From the NCBI GenBank assembly GCA_009602735.1, contig WELA01005293.1, positions 336,938-358,553 on the forward strand: DNA of 21,616 nt. Direction: 5' to 3'. The notes under the pieces are model-generated. The model had not been told where the DNA came from, ran no database searches, and worked only from the letters and a program-made list of their open reading frames with translations. Shown piece by piece: positions 9,361-18,360 of this stretch (the first letter of the stretch is position 1; every line of letters starts with the position of its first letter). A program made the translations under genes and the position numbers. The stretch comes from Mesotaenium endlicherianum (taxonomy: Eukaryota; Streptophyta; Zygnematophyceae; Zygnematales; Mesotaeniaceae).

Positions 9361-9836
9361 AGCGGGTCGGCACAGATGGATGTCGGCAGCGGGCGGCACC
9401 CCATGGCAGGATCGCCAGGCTGCGCGGGAGGCGGATAGGTGCGCTTGGCACTGTGCTGGTGTGGTGCCATGCAGAGAGAGCGCAGCCACGGCGCGCTCAA
9501 CGTAGTCGCGCGTGAGGCCGAGAATGCGGTCTGCGATGGGCAGAGGACGCCCCTCCCAAGCGTGGGCCTGATAGGAGCGCCACCTCATGCGGGCATCCTG
9601 CAAGGCCTCCGGCGGCACAGCGCGGGCCTGACGTCGGGCCATGCAAACGCACAGCTGCTGCCATTGGCCACGCTGAGCGATATCGTCCTGGTGCAAGGCC
9701 GCATGGGCCAACTGGTCCACAACGGGCCGCGAAGGCAGATAGGCAGATAGGGATGCGGATTAAAGTAGGCGCGCTGACGCTCCCGCATGGCCTTAGCGGG
9801 GCCTGTGCAGGCTGACCGCTCCGGGCTGGCAGCCAC
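9361..9836 (-). pseudogene. Unrecognised helical segment upstream of the methyltransferase
   Basis: Frames switch here. From 9836 one frame gives AKAMRERQRAYFNPHPYLP. An 8-bp tandem duplication (CCTATCTG twice, minus strand near 9750-9735) then shifts to another frame reading VDQLAHAALHQDD, RGQWQQLCVCMARRQA, DARMRWRSYQAHAWEG and RILGLTRDYVERAVAAL. A further shift near 9450 leads to the frame of methyltransferase motif I. The predicted protein is Arg-, Gln- and Ala-rich and probably helical, with HTH-like charge spacing but no recognised domain. Its position just before motif I suggests either the N-terminal part of the captured methyltransferase or a linker of the pol precursor. Confidence 0.5.
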
Positions 9837-11347
9837 CTGCCGTGGTCAGCAAGCTGGCGAGGGGCCAGCTGGACTCGTGGGCGGGGATGCCCTCGCGTAG
9901 CTGGCTCGACGCGGGGATGCCAAAGATGCGGCAGGAGCACTGCTCGTGTGGGTGCCGGGAACGGGTGGCGAGGAAGCGGCCTGCCACCGGTGCGCGCCAC
10001 CTTCGGAGGAGGCGATCCCGAGGGGCCGTTGCCTGCAATGTGGCTGCGTGGAACGCCGGCGCGTCGAGCTGCAGAGTCGGGGTACAGGGCGTAATGCGCC
10101 TGTGAGGAGGAGTGCGTGTCGTCGTAGTCTGGGAGAGGGCGCAAAGGTGGCGTGCCTCCTTGCTCCTGAGTGTCGTCGTATGGGGGCGTGCGCTCCCTGT
10201 CATCGTATGGCGGCGTAATGGAGCGGGACCGTGGCTCGCAAAGAGGAGTGACCTCTCGCGCCTCACGCAGGGGCGCGAGCGACCGTGAGCGCCTTGTCTC
10301 GCGGAGAGGAGTGGTCTCTTGGGCGGGCGGAATGGTTGGCCTGGTACAATGTGCGTATTGCAGGGGCGGATGGGCGCGGATAGACGGGCCTCTGCGCGGC
10401 GGGTCAAGGATGTTGCGACGAGGCTCCAGCTGGCGTACCGGAGGCGTGGCAGTGCTGGCAGAAGCAGCTGTCGCGCGGGCGGAGGCAAACAAGTGCCTGA
10501 CGCGGCACTCGTTGCTCGTAGAGCAGTCATGGGATACGGGGCGGCTGGGTCCAGCTGCGGGGGCGCGGGCCGCGGCCTCCTGCGGCAAGTTGCTGAAGCC
10601 GGGCGAGCCTGTAGGCCTGTGTTGGACATACGTCGTGAGCGTATGTGGCCCAGGCTCCTCCGATGGCTGCGCGAGGTACTCCTCCGCAGACTGCTCGGGA
10701 AGCTGCTCCCACTGCTCCTCCTCCTCCTTGTTGTTGTCGAGGGGTAGGTCGTCGGACTCGCCAGGATAGGCAGCCTGGTGCATGGCCTCCTCCTCTGATG
10801 CCGTGATGCGAGGTCAGGACTCGCCAGTCTGGTGTGATGCGCGTCGGGATGGCGGCTAAGAGTCCATACTGTACTGGATGGCCACGCCAACGGGTACGTC
10901 GTGGCGTACGCGAACGTCTGTCCTCGCTGAAGGCCCGCTGCAAGAGGGGGCAGTCGCCGCTGTGTCACGAGCAAGGACTGCGGCAGCGACGGCCGTACGG
11001 GCAACGGCGAGAGCCTCGGTGGCATCCTCCGCCATTTGCCGCATCCTGGAGCGATGCGCTGCGCAGATGCGTATTTGCTCCCTGGCCTGGGCTGCCAGGA
11101 CATCCGCCTGCTCCTGTGGTGTGAGGTGGAGCTCTGCGCTAGGCAGGTCCGGCTCCTCATCCTGCGGCTCAAGCAGGTCCTCTCCCACAGAGGTCTCTTT
11201 GTCCTCGGGCCCTCCCTTATCGGTCTGGACCACTGGCCGGCCGTCGCCCAACCCCATGAAGCCGTAAAGAGCGGACACCGCTGGGCGGCGATCGACGATG
11301 TCGAGGGGCAAGGATGCCGTGCGCGTCCCTCCCGACTGCCAGTCAGG
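9837..11347 (-). pseudogene. Acidic and proline-rich pol linker between protease and methyltransferase
   Basis: This is the in-frame continuation of the protease after TGA 11350-11348. It starts with IVDRRPAVSALYGFMGLGD, then an acidic stretch (EDLLEPQDEEPDLPSAE), then a long Ala/Arg-rich helix-like region (EQADVLAAQAREQIRICAAH). TAG at 10862-10860 and a TGA near 10827 interrupt it. The frame continues with KEEEEQWEQLPEQSAEEYLAQ and a low-complexity part carrying repeated TTPLRE, TPLCE, ITPPYDD and RTPPYDD blocks. From about 10000 the reading frame is uncertain, and two shifts are needed to reach the segment before the methyltransferase. No enzyme motif is seen. It could be a spacer or a disordered interaction region. 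Confidence 0.6.
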
Positions 11348-12210
11348 TCAATAAAAGACCCGCTCCGCCCAGTTGTCGACCGCGGCGCCGATGAGAAAGA
11401 GCACGTCCTGCCCTAGTAGAACGTCAAAGGACTCCAAAGGAGTGACAAGCGCGTGCCGATGGATGGTCGTCTCGTCTGCAGTGCCCGGGCGGAGAGTGAA
11501 CCGCAATGCCAACCTTGTGCGGCTTGTGACGGACTCGGAGGTGCCGGCCGCGGTGTTAATGCGCGTCGGCGAGTCCTCCAGGTCGGCCAAAGAGAGCCCC
11601 AGACGACGGAAGTAGCGCAGGCTGATGAGGACCGGCTGCGCGCCCGTGTCGAACATGATGCGCTGCGGCGCCTGGGTGTCGACGAGCACGATCCCCTGCG
11701 AATTATCCAAAAACGCGGCGTTAGGCGTGCTGATCATCCTGCGCTCATGCGCAGAGCGCGCTGGTGCGCATCGCACCGCGGTTGCGGCATTGGCTGTAGG
11801 CTTGCCCATGGCAGGGCGCACACTGTCCGCGCGTGACCGGAGCAGCAGCTGAGCGACCTGCCTCGTCGCCTCCATGGAAACGCCGAGCTCCGCGAAGGAG
11901 ACCGCTGGCATGCGGTGCAGTGCCAGCGAGATGACTTCGGCGCTGAGTTGCACCGTCGTCATCGGCAAGGCAAGCACGCGTGACGCGGGCTCCGCTGGGG
12001 CTGCCGGCGTCTCCAGCACGCAAAACAAACGGGGCAAGCGCGGCGCCTCCTCCGTTCGTCGTCCCTGGTCTGGCTCGTCGCCCTTCTGTGACGCCGCCGG
12101 CCGGCCGGCTGGTGCCACGAGCGTGTGCTCGCGGCCAGCGCGACCGGCCGCAGGGCGTCCGCCGAGAGGCTGCGTGCGTGCGCAGCAGGCCGGAATGGTA
12201 GCTGCTGGCG
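11348..12210 (-). pseudogene. Aspartic protease of element A
   Basis: A retropepsin-type domain lies at about 11690-11380. The catalytic motif is IMFDTGAQPVLIS (Asp codon at 11650-11648), followed by strand-rich sequence (RLALRFTLRPGT) and the second signature FDVLLGQDVLFLIG. This is the expected arrangement for a Ty3 protease that cuts the Gag-Pol precursor. Upstream in the same frame are about 170 residues of unclassified sequence with a helical stretch (SAEVISLALHRMPAVSFAELGV, EATRQVAQLLLR). The frame ends in TGA 11350-11348, probably a mutated sense codon because the same frame is coding-like on both sides. The frame is open upstream to 13255 through the repetitive linker. Confidence 0.82.
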
Positions 12211-12350
12211 CAGCCGCAAGGCCTGCCGCAAGGCCTGTCACATGACCTGCCGCAGGGCCTGCCGCAGAGCCTGTCGCGCGACCTGCCGCAGAGCCTCCTC
12301 CAAGGCCTGGCGCGCAGCCTGTCGCAGGGCCTGCCACGATCCCAAGGCTA
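12210..12350 (-). repeat. Short-period minisatellite, Ala-Gly repeat in the gag-pol linker
   Basis: A run of about 12-bp units of the type GCCTGCCGCAGG / GCCTGTCGC repeats imperfectly roughly ten times. In the protease frame on the minus strand it encodes an Ala/Gly-rich tract with AAG, ATG and GLA units. This is probably slippage-driven expansion of a disordered linker. Confidence 0.7.
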
Positions 12351-12634
12351 GTTGCGACTGGCGTGGCGGCTGACGCTGTTATACTCGCGGATGCCGGCGC
12401 AAGCGTAGCCGCCGGAAGTGCAGCGGCTATAGTTGCAGGAACGGCTGCAGCTGCTGGCGAGCCCGCGGCTGCCGGGAGGCTGCCACGTGGCGCCTCTTGG
12501 GGGCTCCTAGAGCCAAGGGGTCGCGTCGTCAGACCGGCGTCGGCGCCAGTCTCGGCTCCCCCGTGCAAGGCTCGCGGCGCCTTCCCCCTGATGCGTCCGC
12601 TTGCGGGAGCCCTGGCAGCGCGAAATGCGCAATC

Positions 12635-13040
12635 GCCGGGATTTTGTGTGCAGCCAGGGTTTAAGCCCTGGCTGTGCGCATTCGTGCCGGCGCCGTCGGG
12701 ACCCCGCAGGCTGATCTGGCCCCACAGCGACGTCGGGGTAGCCCCCCCCTGACTGAGGATGGCGGTCGCGGCCGCCAGACCTGTGCTGGCTGGCCGGGTT
12801 GTGTGCGCGTGCCAAGTGGCGGCACGCGTGCGCCAGGAGTAAAACCCTGGCTGCACGCAGCTGCGGGCGCGCCGTCGGCGCCCTGCCCGGGAATCCGGCC
12901 GTACAACGACGTCGGGGTAGCCCCCCCTTGTCTGGAGATGGCGGACGCAACCGCTGTCGCTGCGCTGACTGTGCCGGGCTGCGTGCGCGCGCCACGTGGC
13001 AGCAACTGTGCGCAGCTGCCGTGCGCAGCTGTGGCCGCTA
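12635..13040 (-). repeat. Tandem unit of about 180 bp in the element A linker
   Basis: Two tandem copies start with an inverted-repeat landmark: CCAGGGTTTAAGCCCTGG at 12654-12671 and the diverged CCAGGAGTAAAACCCTGG at 12833-12850. Each is followed by GACGTCGGGGTAGCCCCCCC and a GTGCGCG-rich stretch. The first landmark sits in a longer near-palindrome (GCGCA...TGCGC arms). Minus-strand frames encode GGYPDV, QPGxKPW-like protein repeats. The spacing of 179 bp means the two copies are read in different frames. The gag frame stops inside the first landmark (12663-12661), while the protease frame passes through it. Related units occur at 236 and 800 in element B. Confidence 0.7.
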
Positions 13041-13329
13041 CTGCGGAGCTGTCGTGGCGTTGCCAGCTGCACAGTGGGCCTGGCAGCACGATGAGTGGCG
13101 TGCGCATTTGTGTGAGTGCGCGCGCGGGCACGCTGCTGTCGACAGGAGCGGCCCCACCTGTCGTGCCAGCGACAAGTGGCGGCCTCTGCTGTGACCTGCT
13201 GTCTGCAGCAACCAGCAGGGGACGGCTGGTCCGACCGGTGCGCAGGTCTGCGCATGGTCTTGCCGCGCGTACAACAAGGGACGCGATCGCTGTGCTAGCG
13301 GTAATCGTGCGCGCCGTCTGGTGAGCTCG

Positions 13330-14951
13330 TGCCCGCGTGCTAGATGTCGTTGCGCGGGCCGAGGAGAAGCCTGCTGGCGACGGCAGGGTAGAGCATGCCA
13401 GGGGTTCTGTCAGAGCCCGGGCTGGCGTGCGTGCGGTCCCGTCTGCAGGCATGCCTACGCCGGAGGATGGTGCGACCGCGCAGGCCTGTAGCCTGCCGTC
13501 TAGCAGCCTGTCGAAGCGTTTGAGGTAGCTGCTGGCAGGTGCCAAAGTGGTGTGCGCAGGGGTTGTGCGGGTGCCAGCCGTCAGAGCTGTCGCGAGGGAC
13601 GGTGGAGCGTGTACGAAGAGTGCTCCGCACGCGTCGTAGCTATCGGCGTCGAAGAGGCCACGGAGTCTTGCGATCTCCGCGTTGGCCTCCACGAGGGCGT
13701 CACTGACGTCGTCAAAGCTACAGTAATCGGCTCCGGGGGTCAGCGCGGCGTCCGTCGTGGCCGTTGCTGCCGTCATCGTAGGGCGTCCACCCGTGCGAGG
13801 GTTGCGCCCACCCCGCTGTCCTGCTGCAGGCAAAGGACCGTTACGAGCGCGCCCGTTCTTGACGTCGCGCTTCTTTTGCAGACACACGATTTGCAGGTGG
13901 CCGGCTTTGCCACAGTAGGTGCAGTCGTCGGGCTTGCCATTCTGCGCGAGCAAGCAGTTCTGGCGTAAGTGGTCCGTCTTTCCGCAAGACCAGCAGGGGT
14001 CACTCGTTGTGGCGGCCATGGAAATGCTCCACGCTGCTGCGTCTGCTGGGCCAGCTGAGAGCGCTGAGGCTGCTGCTGCTGCTGGGGCTGGCGGGAAGGC
14101 GTCATGCGCGTCATGGAAGACGGCAGCACCGAGGCCTCCTGGCGCACGCCCGTAGATGCGAGGCCCACACGATCGCTAATGTTGCTCCGTGCGGCGGCCA
14201 AGCTCTGCTTCTCAACGGAGAGGTAGGCCTGCTCCAGTGAGTACTTTGAACCGTGGCGGTCAATGAGGGGGACAACAGCCCTCTCCCTCAGACGCGGCTC
14301 GACGGCGCGCAAGAAGATCGCCGCGGCCTCCCGGTCGGTGACAGTGCCGACGTCGCGGCGTAGGTGCACCAAGCGGCGGTACATCATGCGGATCGTCTCG
14401 TTCTTGCGTCGGATGAAGTGGTGCAGCTTGTACACCTTTTCTTCAGTTGCAGCCTAGAACTCTGTCTTCAAGATGTTCCAGAAGGCTTCCACTGGGTTGG
14501 CCAGCAGGGTCGCCACTGGTGGGTCACCTACAAGCTCGGTACGTGTCCGGAGCTCGGCTTCCTTCTCGCGGAAGGTGTCGCGGGCCTCGTGAGAGAGGTA
14601 GCGCATAAGCGTGTCGAAGACGTCGCGCTTCGTCAGCGTGGGCGTCTTGAGCTTTGCTGGCGCGAAGCCAGCCTGAAACTCCGAGATGGTATCTTCCAGA
14701 TCACAGGTGCCTGTCCTGCCGCTAAAGCGATAGGCGGACCTGTCAGTCTTGACCTCTTGGTCACCTGCCATAGGATACCAGGAATCGTAATGAGTCCACT
14801 GGGACGGTGGCTCAGAAGCAACTGCCGTGCGCTGGAGCGCGGGTTGCTCCTCTCCAGAGGGTTCAGTGATAGTGCTGAGATCTGAGTCTGAGTCTTCTTC
14901 ACTAACCCCTTCGTAATAAGGCTGATAAGATAGCCCACTACGGGTAGGCAT
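13330..14951 (-). pseudogene. gag of element A (capsid plus two CCHC zinc knuckles)
   Basis: The ATG at 14951 opens MPTRSGLSYQPYY. An acidic N-terminus and a capsid-like region follow (DLEDTISEF, LTKRDVFDTLMRYL, AFWNILKTEF). TAG at 14456-14454 interrupts it; element B has CAG (Gln) there. The helical RRKNETIRMMYRRL, VEPRLRE and YSLEQAYLSVEKQSL part and a Gln-rich stretch (about 14100-14035) come next. A net 13-bp loss relative to B near 14035-14020 then shifts the frame. In the new frame from the ATG at 14019 are two intact zinc knuckles, CWSCGKTDHLRQNC and CTYCGKAGHLQIVC (CX2CX4HX4C), then a basic tail, a predicted coiled coil (DDVSDALVEANAEIARLRGL) and low-complexity sequence. Gag would form the particle and bind RNA through the knuckles. 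Confidence 0.87.
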
Positions 14952-15005
14952 ACGCTGAAGATTCTAATTGCTTGTAAGCGAAGCAAAGAGCGATGTTTTT
15001 AGAAG
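14952..15005 (-). other. Leader between the 5' LTR copy and gag
   Basis: Only 54 bp separate the right LTR copy from the gag ATG. The part next to gag (AATCTTCAGCGT on the minus strand) is shared with element B. I see no convincing match to the initiator-Met primer-binding site usual in plant elements. The expected 137-bp LTR end is also missing here, so the primer-binding site may have been deleted or replaced. Confidence 0.5.
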
Positions 15006-16017
15006 TAAGGAAGTGTGTACTCTCCAGAGTGAGCACCTCAAGACTGTAATCTGGTAGAAAAACAACTAATGAAGCATGGCCCAAAAGATCACTGGAAGCA
15101 CATCATGATCTTCAAGAGTAGTCCCATGCAAGGGTTCAAGCTGTGACTTTGCTCACCACTTGTGAAGTTCTTCAAGTGACTGGAAGCTAGGAGGGCTTGC
15201 TCTTCACAAGAGAGTAACTAAGTGGTCCTGAAAACACAAGAGATAAAAGTGTAAGCTTTACTGATAATCTCTGTTACTTACAACTGGCATAATGAGGACT
15301 TCTAAAAAAATGTCTCTCTAGGGACATCTCTGGTACTTATACTCCTTGGAAACCCGGCGTGGTATGCGGCGGATCCAATGCATCTAGTCACACTAGGAGG
15401 CTCCCATATGTCCACTAATGTGTACAAGGCATGTACTAGCACTCCTATAGGCTAAGCATAACTCAAACCAATCAAAGCAGGGCACGTAGAATATGCTATG
15501 TGTCACTCATTGGTGGAGCTTACCTTGGGTGATTCTACCTAGATAGCGTCTCAAAAGTGAATCTGGAACTTGAGGAAGCTTCCTCTAGGGGTAGGTGATG
15601 CAGTCACCAAGTTATAGCCTCAATGATGCACTTATACTATAGAAATGTAAGACTTATGTAGTCTAAGGGGCTCGCGGATTTGTGCGTACAAAGCTAGGGG
15701 TTTTTGGGTCACGGAGTGCCCACAATGTCACCTTTGGGGACATTGAGTCATAAGTTGGCATTTGGGAAAGTTCGGCTAGGGGCCGGTAGGTGACGCGGAC
15801 TAGATCGCAAATATCTTGCTTGTCACTTGACCAAATGACGCAAAACCGGTGCCAATTGGAAGATGCTTCGACGCGCTACACTTTGGTGACTTGGAAATCT
15901 AGAAAAGGTCAACATATAGATGCGTAAGGTCAATGCAAAGTCGGTCTTCCTAGGTTGACGGTTCGCACAAGTTAAGCTCAGTTTTGTGCGTCAACCCTGA
16001 CTCAATAAATCATGACA
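15006..16017 (-). repeat. 5' LTR of element A (lacks its terminal 137 bp)
   Basis: The 1012 bp align with 3693-4704 without length change and with about two dozen substitutions and compensating 1-bp indels. The outer end is TGTCATGATT on the minus strand at 16017, next to the GCAA duplication. The inner end lacks the module found at 3555-3691 in the complete LTR. The promoter should lie in this region, but I cannot mark a definite TATA box. Confidence 0.82.
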
Positions 16018-16021
16018 GCAA
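16018..16021. repeat. Target-site duplication of element A, right copy
   Basis: GCAA follows the terminal ATGACA of the right LTR and matches 3551-3554 at the left end of the element. Confidence 0.75.
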
Positions 16022-16783
16022 TGACAAGGTCACTGCCAGCCCATTTGCACTCTCTTGAGGTCCCACTTGAGCGTAGATCTTGGTTGCCAGGTTCTCTACT
16101 TTCCTCCTGGAAGGCAGCTTGGGGAGGGGAATCTTTGTGTTCTTGATGTACTTGGGCTCCCATAGTCCTGTTGCTTGAGAGTATGTCTTTGACATGATGT
16201 GGACAAGCATTTGGTATTGCTCTTGAGAAAGCTTCAACTTGTACTTGATAGCCAGTCCTAACCTGTCATCCCACTGCTCCTGTATTTGCTTCACTGTGGC
16301 CTCCTCTATGATTGGCTTCAGGTGCAATTCTGTTGTAATAGCTTTCAGCTTGTCTTTGTTCTCTGGCTTGTTCAAGAAGGCTGTCAATGACTTGCTCATG
16401 TTTGTCTCATATCCAAACTTGTCCCCCATAAATAGCTTCAAGTCATTGCTCATTCTTTGCCATGTTCTTGCAGATTCTTCACCTACTCTACGACGCTTTG
16501 CTGGAGGAGTTTGAGGGGCTGCCATTGACACCTTTTGCTTCAGGTACCTTATCTCTCTCTTAGCTCCTCTCAAGTCTTTCTTCATACCTATGAACTGCCG
16601 AGCAACCTATACCTCCCTATCGAGTGTTTTCCTCTTCAGGCTTCTAATTTTTTCTGCATATTTTAGCATTTCAGACTTATATATCTCTACTTTACTCCCT
16701 AGCCTCTTTGAAGTATCTACAGGTGCTTTCTCAACACCTGTTCTCTTCTTCTTCAGAAACTTGCCACCTGTTTTTCTAGGCAT
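16022..16783 (-). pseudogene. Interrupted gene, upstream part (unknown nuclear-type protein)
   Basis: This open minus-strand frame is truncated by the insertion of element A; its apparent stop (16012-16010) lies within the LTR. A plausible start is ATG 16783 (MPRKTGGKFLKKKRTG); the frame is open further to 16981. A predicted coiled coil (YKSEMLKYAEKIRSLKRKTL) follows, then TAG 16609-16607, MKKDLRGAKREIRYLKQKV, and a classical basic nuclear-localisation-like motif (PPAKRRRVGEE) near 16510-16475. A longer helical region (LSQEQYQMLVHIMSK, LPKLPSRRKVENLATKIYAQ) leads to VTLSL at the insertion point. The frame resumes at 3554. AT content and codon use differ from the GC-rich element. The family is not recognised. 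It may be a host gene or an older mobile or repeat-family gene, and the in-frame TAG points to a pseudogene. Confidence 0.6.
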
Positions 16784-16981
16784 GTTTGTGTTAGTCTGCA
16801 CACTTGGTAATGTAACTCTATTGGGTTGATCATGATTCTTTTTGACTCTTGGGATGGGTGCAGGTTCTACCTGGGACACAGACTCTACAGGATTTATGAT
16901 GAAAAAGACGTTCTGTATGAATGTGTATAGAGTTATAGGCGGATTGGTAGGTAGGTAGATGGTAAAATGTTGATTCAGCAA

Positions 16982-17478
16982 ATTTTTGGCAATTTTTGAT
17001 TCTTTTTAAGTCTGACTTATGAGGGTGAGAAAACTTAAATGTCAGTTTTTTTACGTGTACTTTTCATTAAACTTCAAAAAACTCTTAAAGTCTGAAAACA
17101 CCTTCAAATTTCAAATTTGAAACTGTTATGCAATCCTCTTACATAGAAGAACAGTCATGCAAAGTTATAGCATTAAACAATGTCAGGTAGTTAACATACG
17201 CCTCTGAACACATGCATTTAAAAGAGTCACCCTTCAAGAAGTAGACGACTTATCGCCTACTTTTGCATATATAGCTCATGGGCCCTATCTTGGGCTGTGG
17301 TGCTTAGAATAAGATGCAACTTGACCAGTAGCACTATGGAGGGGTGTAGAATCTAGTAGGATCATTTTCAGATACGTACTCCAAGTGTTTCTGCATTGTA
17401 CGAACTGGTATGCTTCACATGTGCGAGAAACTCCACCTGTCACATTTTGGAGGCTCACAGCCTGGTGTAGTTTGATGC
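16982..17478. other. AT-rich sequence without recognised feature
   Basis: About 500 bp of AT-rich DNA with poly-A and poly-T runs and a TTTCAAATTTGAAA palindrome near 17107-17122. It lies upstream of the interrupted minus-strand gene and so could hold its promoter, but no clear element is visible. The last 100 bp may be decayed integrase sequence. Confidence 0.5.
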
Positions 17479-17975
17479 AAATACGCTAATCAGCACCGTC
17501 GAGAACTGACATTTTCTAAGGGCGATTTGGTCAAGCTGCATTCTCAGCACCTGTACCTGCCTGGTGTGGTCAAGAAAAAGCTTGGTCCGGTCTGGGTCAA
17601 TCTATATTCGGTGGGGCGCCGTGTCGGTCAGAATGCTTACAAACTAAACATGTCAGCAGAATACAAGGGTCACCCAGTCTTTAATGTCTCCTTCCTAGAA
17701 CCGTACATCAAAGGTGACACACTGTTCACCAGTCGGTTACCTGTCCACCGGGACCGGTCCCCGCTGTCAGGCATGGTGACCCTGAGGAATATGAAGTCGA
17801 CAAAATTTTAGACGCTCGCTCTGTCCGTCGATCATCTAAATATGTCATGAAGTACCTGGTCCAATGGAAGGGGTACGATACCTCTGGGGACACTTGGGAA
17901 TTTAAAGACCAGTTGACCAATGCCAAAGGGGCGTTGAAGCGGTTCCACCTTCGGGCGGCTCGCACACCTCCCTAA
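17479..17975 (+). pseudogene. Chromovirus integrase C-terminus with chromodomain
   Basis: The frame begins with AKYANQHRRE-like sequence (CKYANQHRREL), then the GPY/F-type module: GDLVKL, KLGPVWVNLYSVGRRVGQNAYKL, and GHPVFNVSFLEPY. A one-base loss or two-base gain near 17770 then moves the reading to DPEEYEVDKILDAR, YLVQWKGYD and DTWEF, a chromodomain, ending at TAA 17973-17975. Chromodomains in this position steer chromovirus integration to methylated-histone chromatin (known for the family). Everything upstream in pol is missing. This is a different Ty3 lineage from element A, on the opposite strand. Confidence 0.85.
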
Positions 17976-18019
17976 CTGTCATTCAGTCGCCCTGGACAGG
18001 TGACAGGAGGTCCTGTCTC

Positions 18020-18340
18020 CAAGTAAGTTGGAGGGGAACGTGACAGTTAAACGTGACAGTTAGTGACAGATAGTGACAGTTGTGATAGGCAACCCACCTT
18101 AAAATTTAGTTGGAGGGAGTCTGTTCCGTCTCGAGATCAGCCAGGCAAATTTTTACGTAATCATTCTACACACTCAACCTGCGCTCACATTCACTTTTTC
18201 TCTCTGACTCAATTCTCCTCTTCTACTCACTCACACAAGGTCTTACACACATGGAACTCTCCCTACCACGTTCTTCTCCACCAAGGGTACTCAGTAGCGG
18301 CAAAGTACCATGACTTCACTGACTGCATTGTGTTTATGAT
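18020..18340 (+). repeat. Polypurine tract and start of the chromovirus 3' LTR
   Basis: The purine-rich GTTGGAGGGGAACG (18027-18040), 50 bp after the chromodomain stop, is followed by TGACAGTTAAACGTGACAG, a likely LTR start at 18041. Four close copies of GTGACAGTT or GTGACAGAT lie at 18040-18081, as in a U3 region. The other LTR end is not identifiable. A CT-rich stretch at 18190-18240 follows. Confidence 0.5.
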
Positions 18341-18360
18341 TGAGCAAGATAACTCAAAAG

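Larger units (their letters stand above)
3555..16017 (-). mobile_element. Element A: Ty3/Gypsy retrotransposon encoding a DNA methyltransferase and PHD finger
   Basis: The element is bounded by TG...CA ends (TGTCGTG at 3555, ATGACA at 16017) and the GCAA duplication. Minus-strand order is 5' LTR, gag, linker, protease, linker, C5-methyltransferase, RT, RNase H, integrase, PHD, 3' LTR. RT before integrase places it in Ty3/Gypsy. From protease to the PHD most of pol shares one frame, interrupted by stops at 11350, 10862, 9061, 7063, 6286 and 6139 and by frameshifts between about 10000 and 9260. The two LTR copies differ at roughly two dozen sites over about 1010 bp by eye, so the insertion is moderately old. 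No replication-competent reading frame remains. Confidence 0.9.

Noticed and set aside
12654..12671. CCAGGGTTTAAGCCCTGG hairpin as a transcription terminator or CRISPR repeat
   Set aside because: The window is eukaryotic retroelement DNA. Copies are far apart with diverged flanks and no regular spacers.
12655..12672. TTAAAC in the palindrome as a coronavirus-like slippery site
   Set aside because: Preceding bases do not form an X XXY YYZ heptamer in the gag frame, so classical -1 slippage is not supported.
4847..14951. In-frame TAG/TGA codons as evidence of a reassigned genetic code
   Set aside because: The same stop codon falls where different residues are expected (Gln at 14454, probably Tyr at 7063), and frameshifts accompany the stops. 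Ordinary pseudogene decay explains them.
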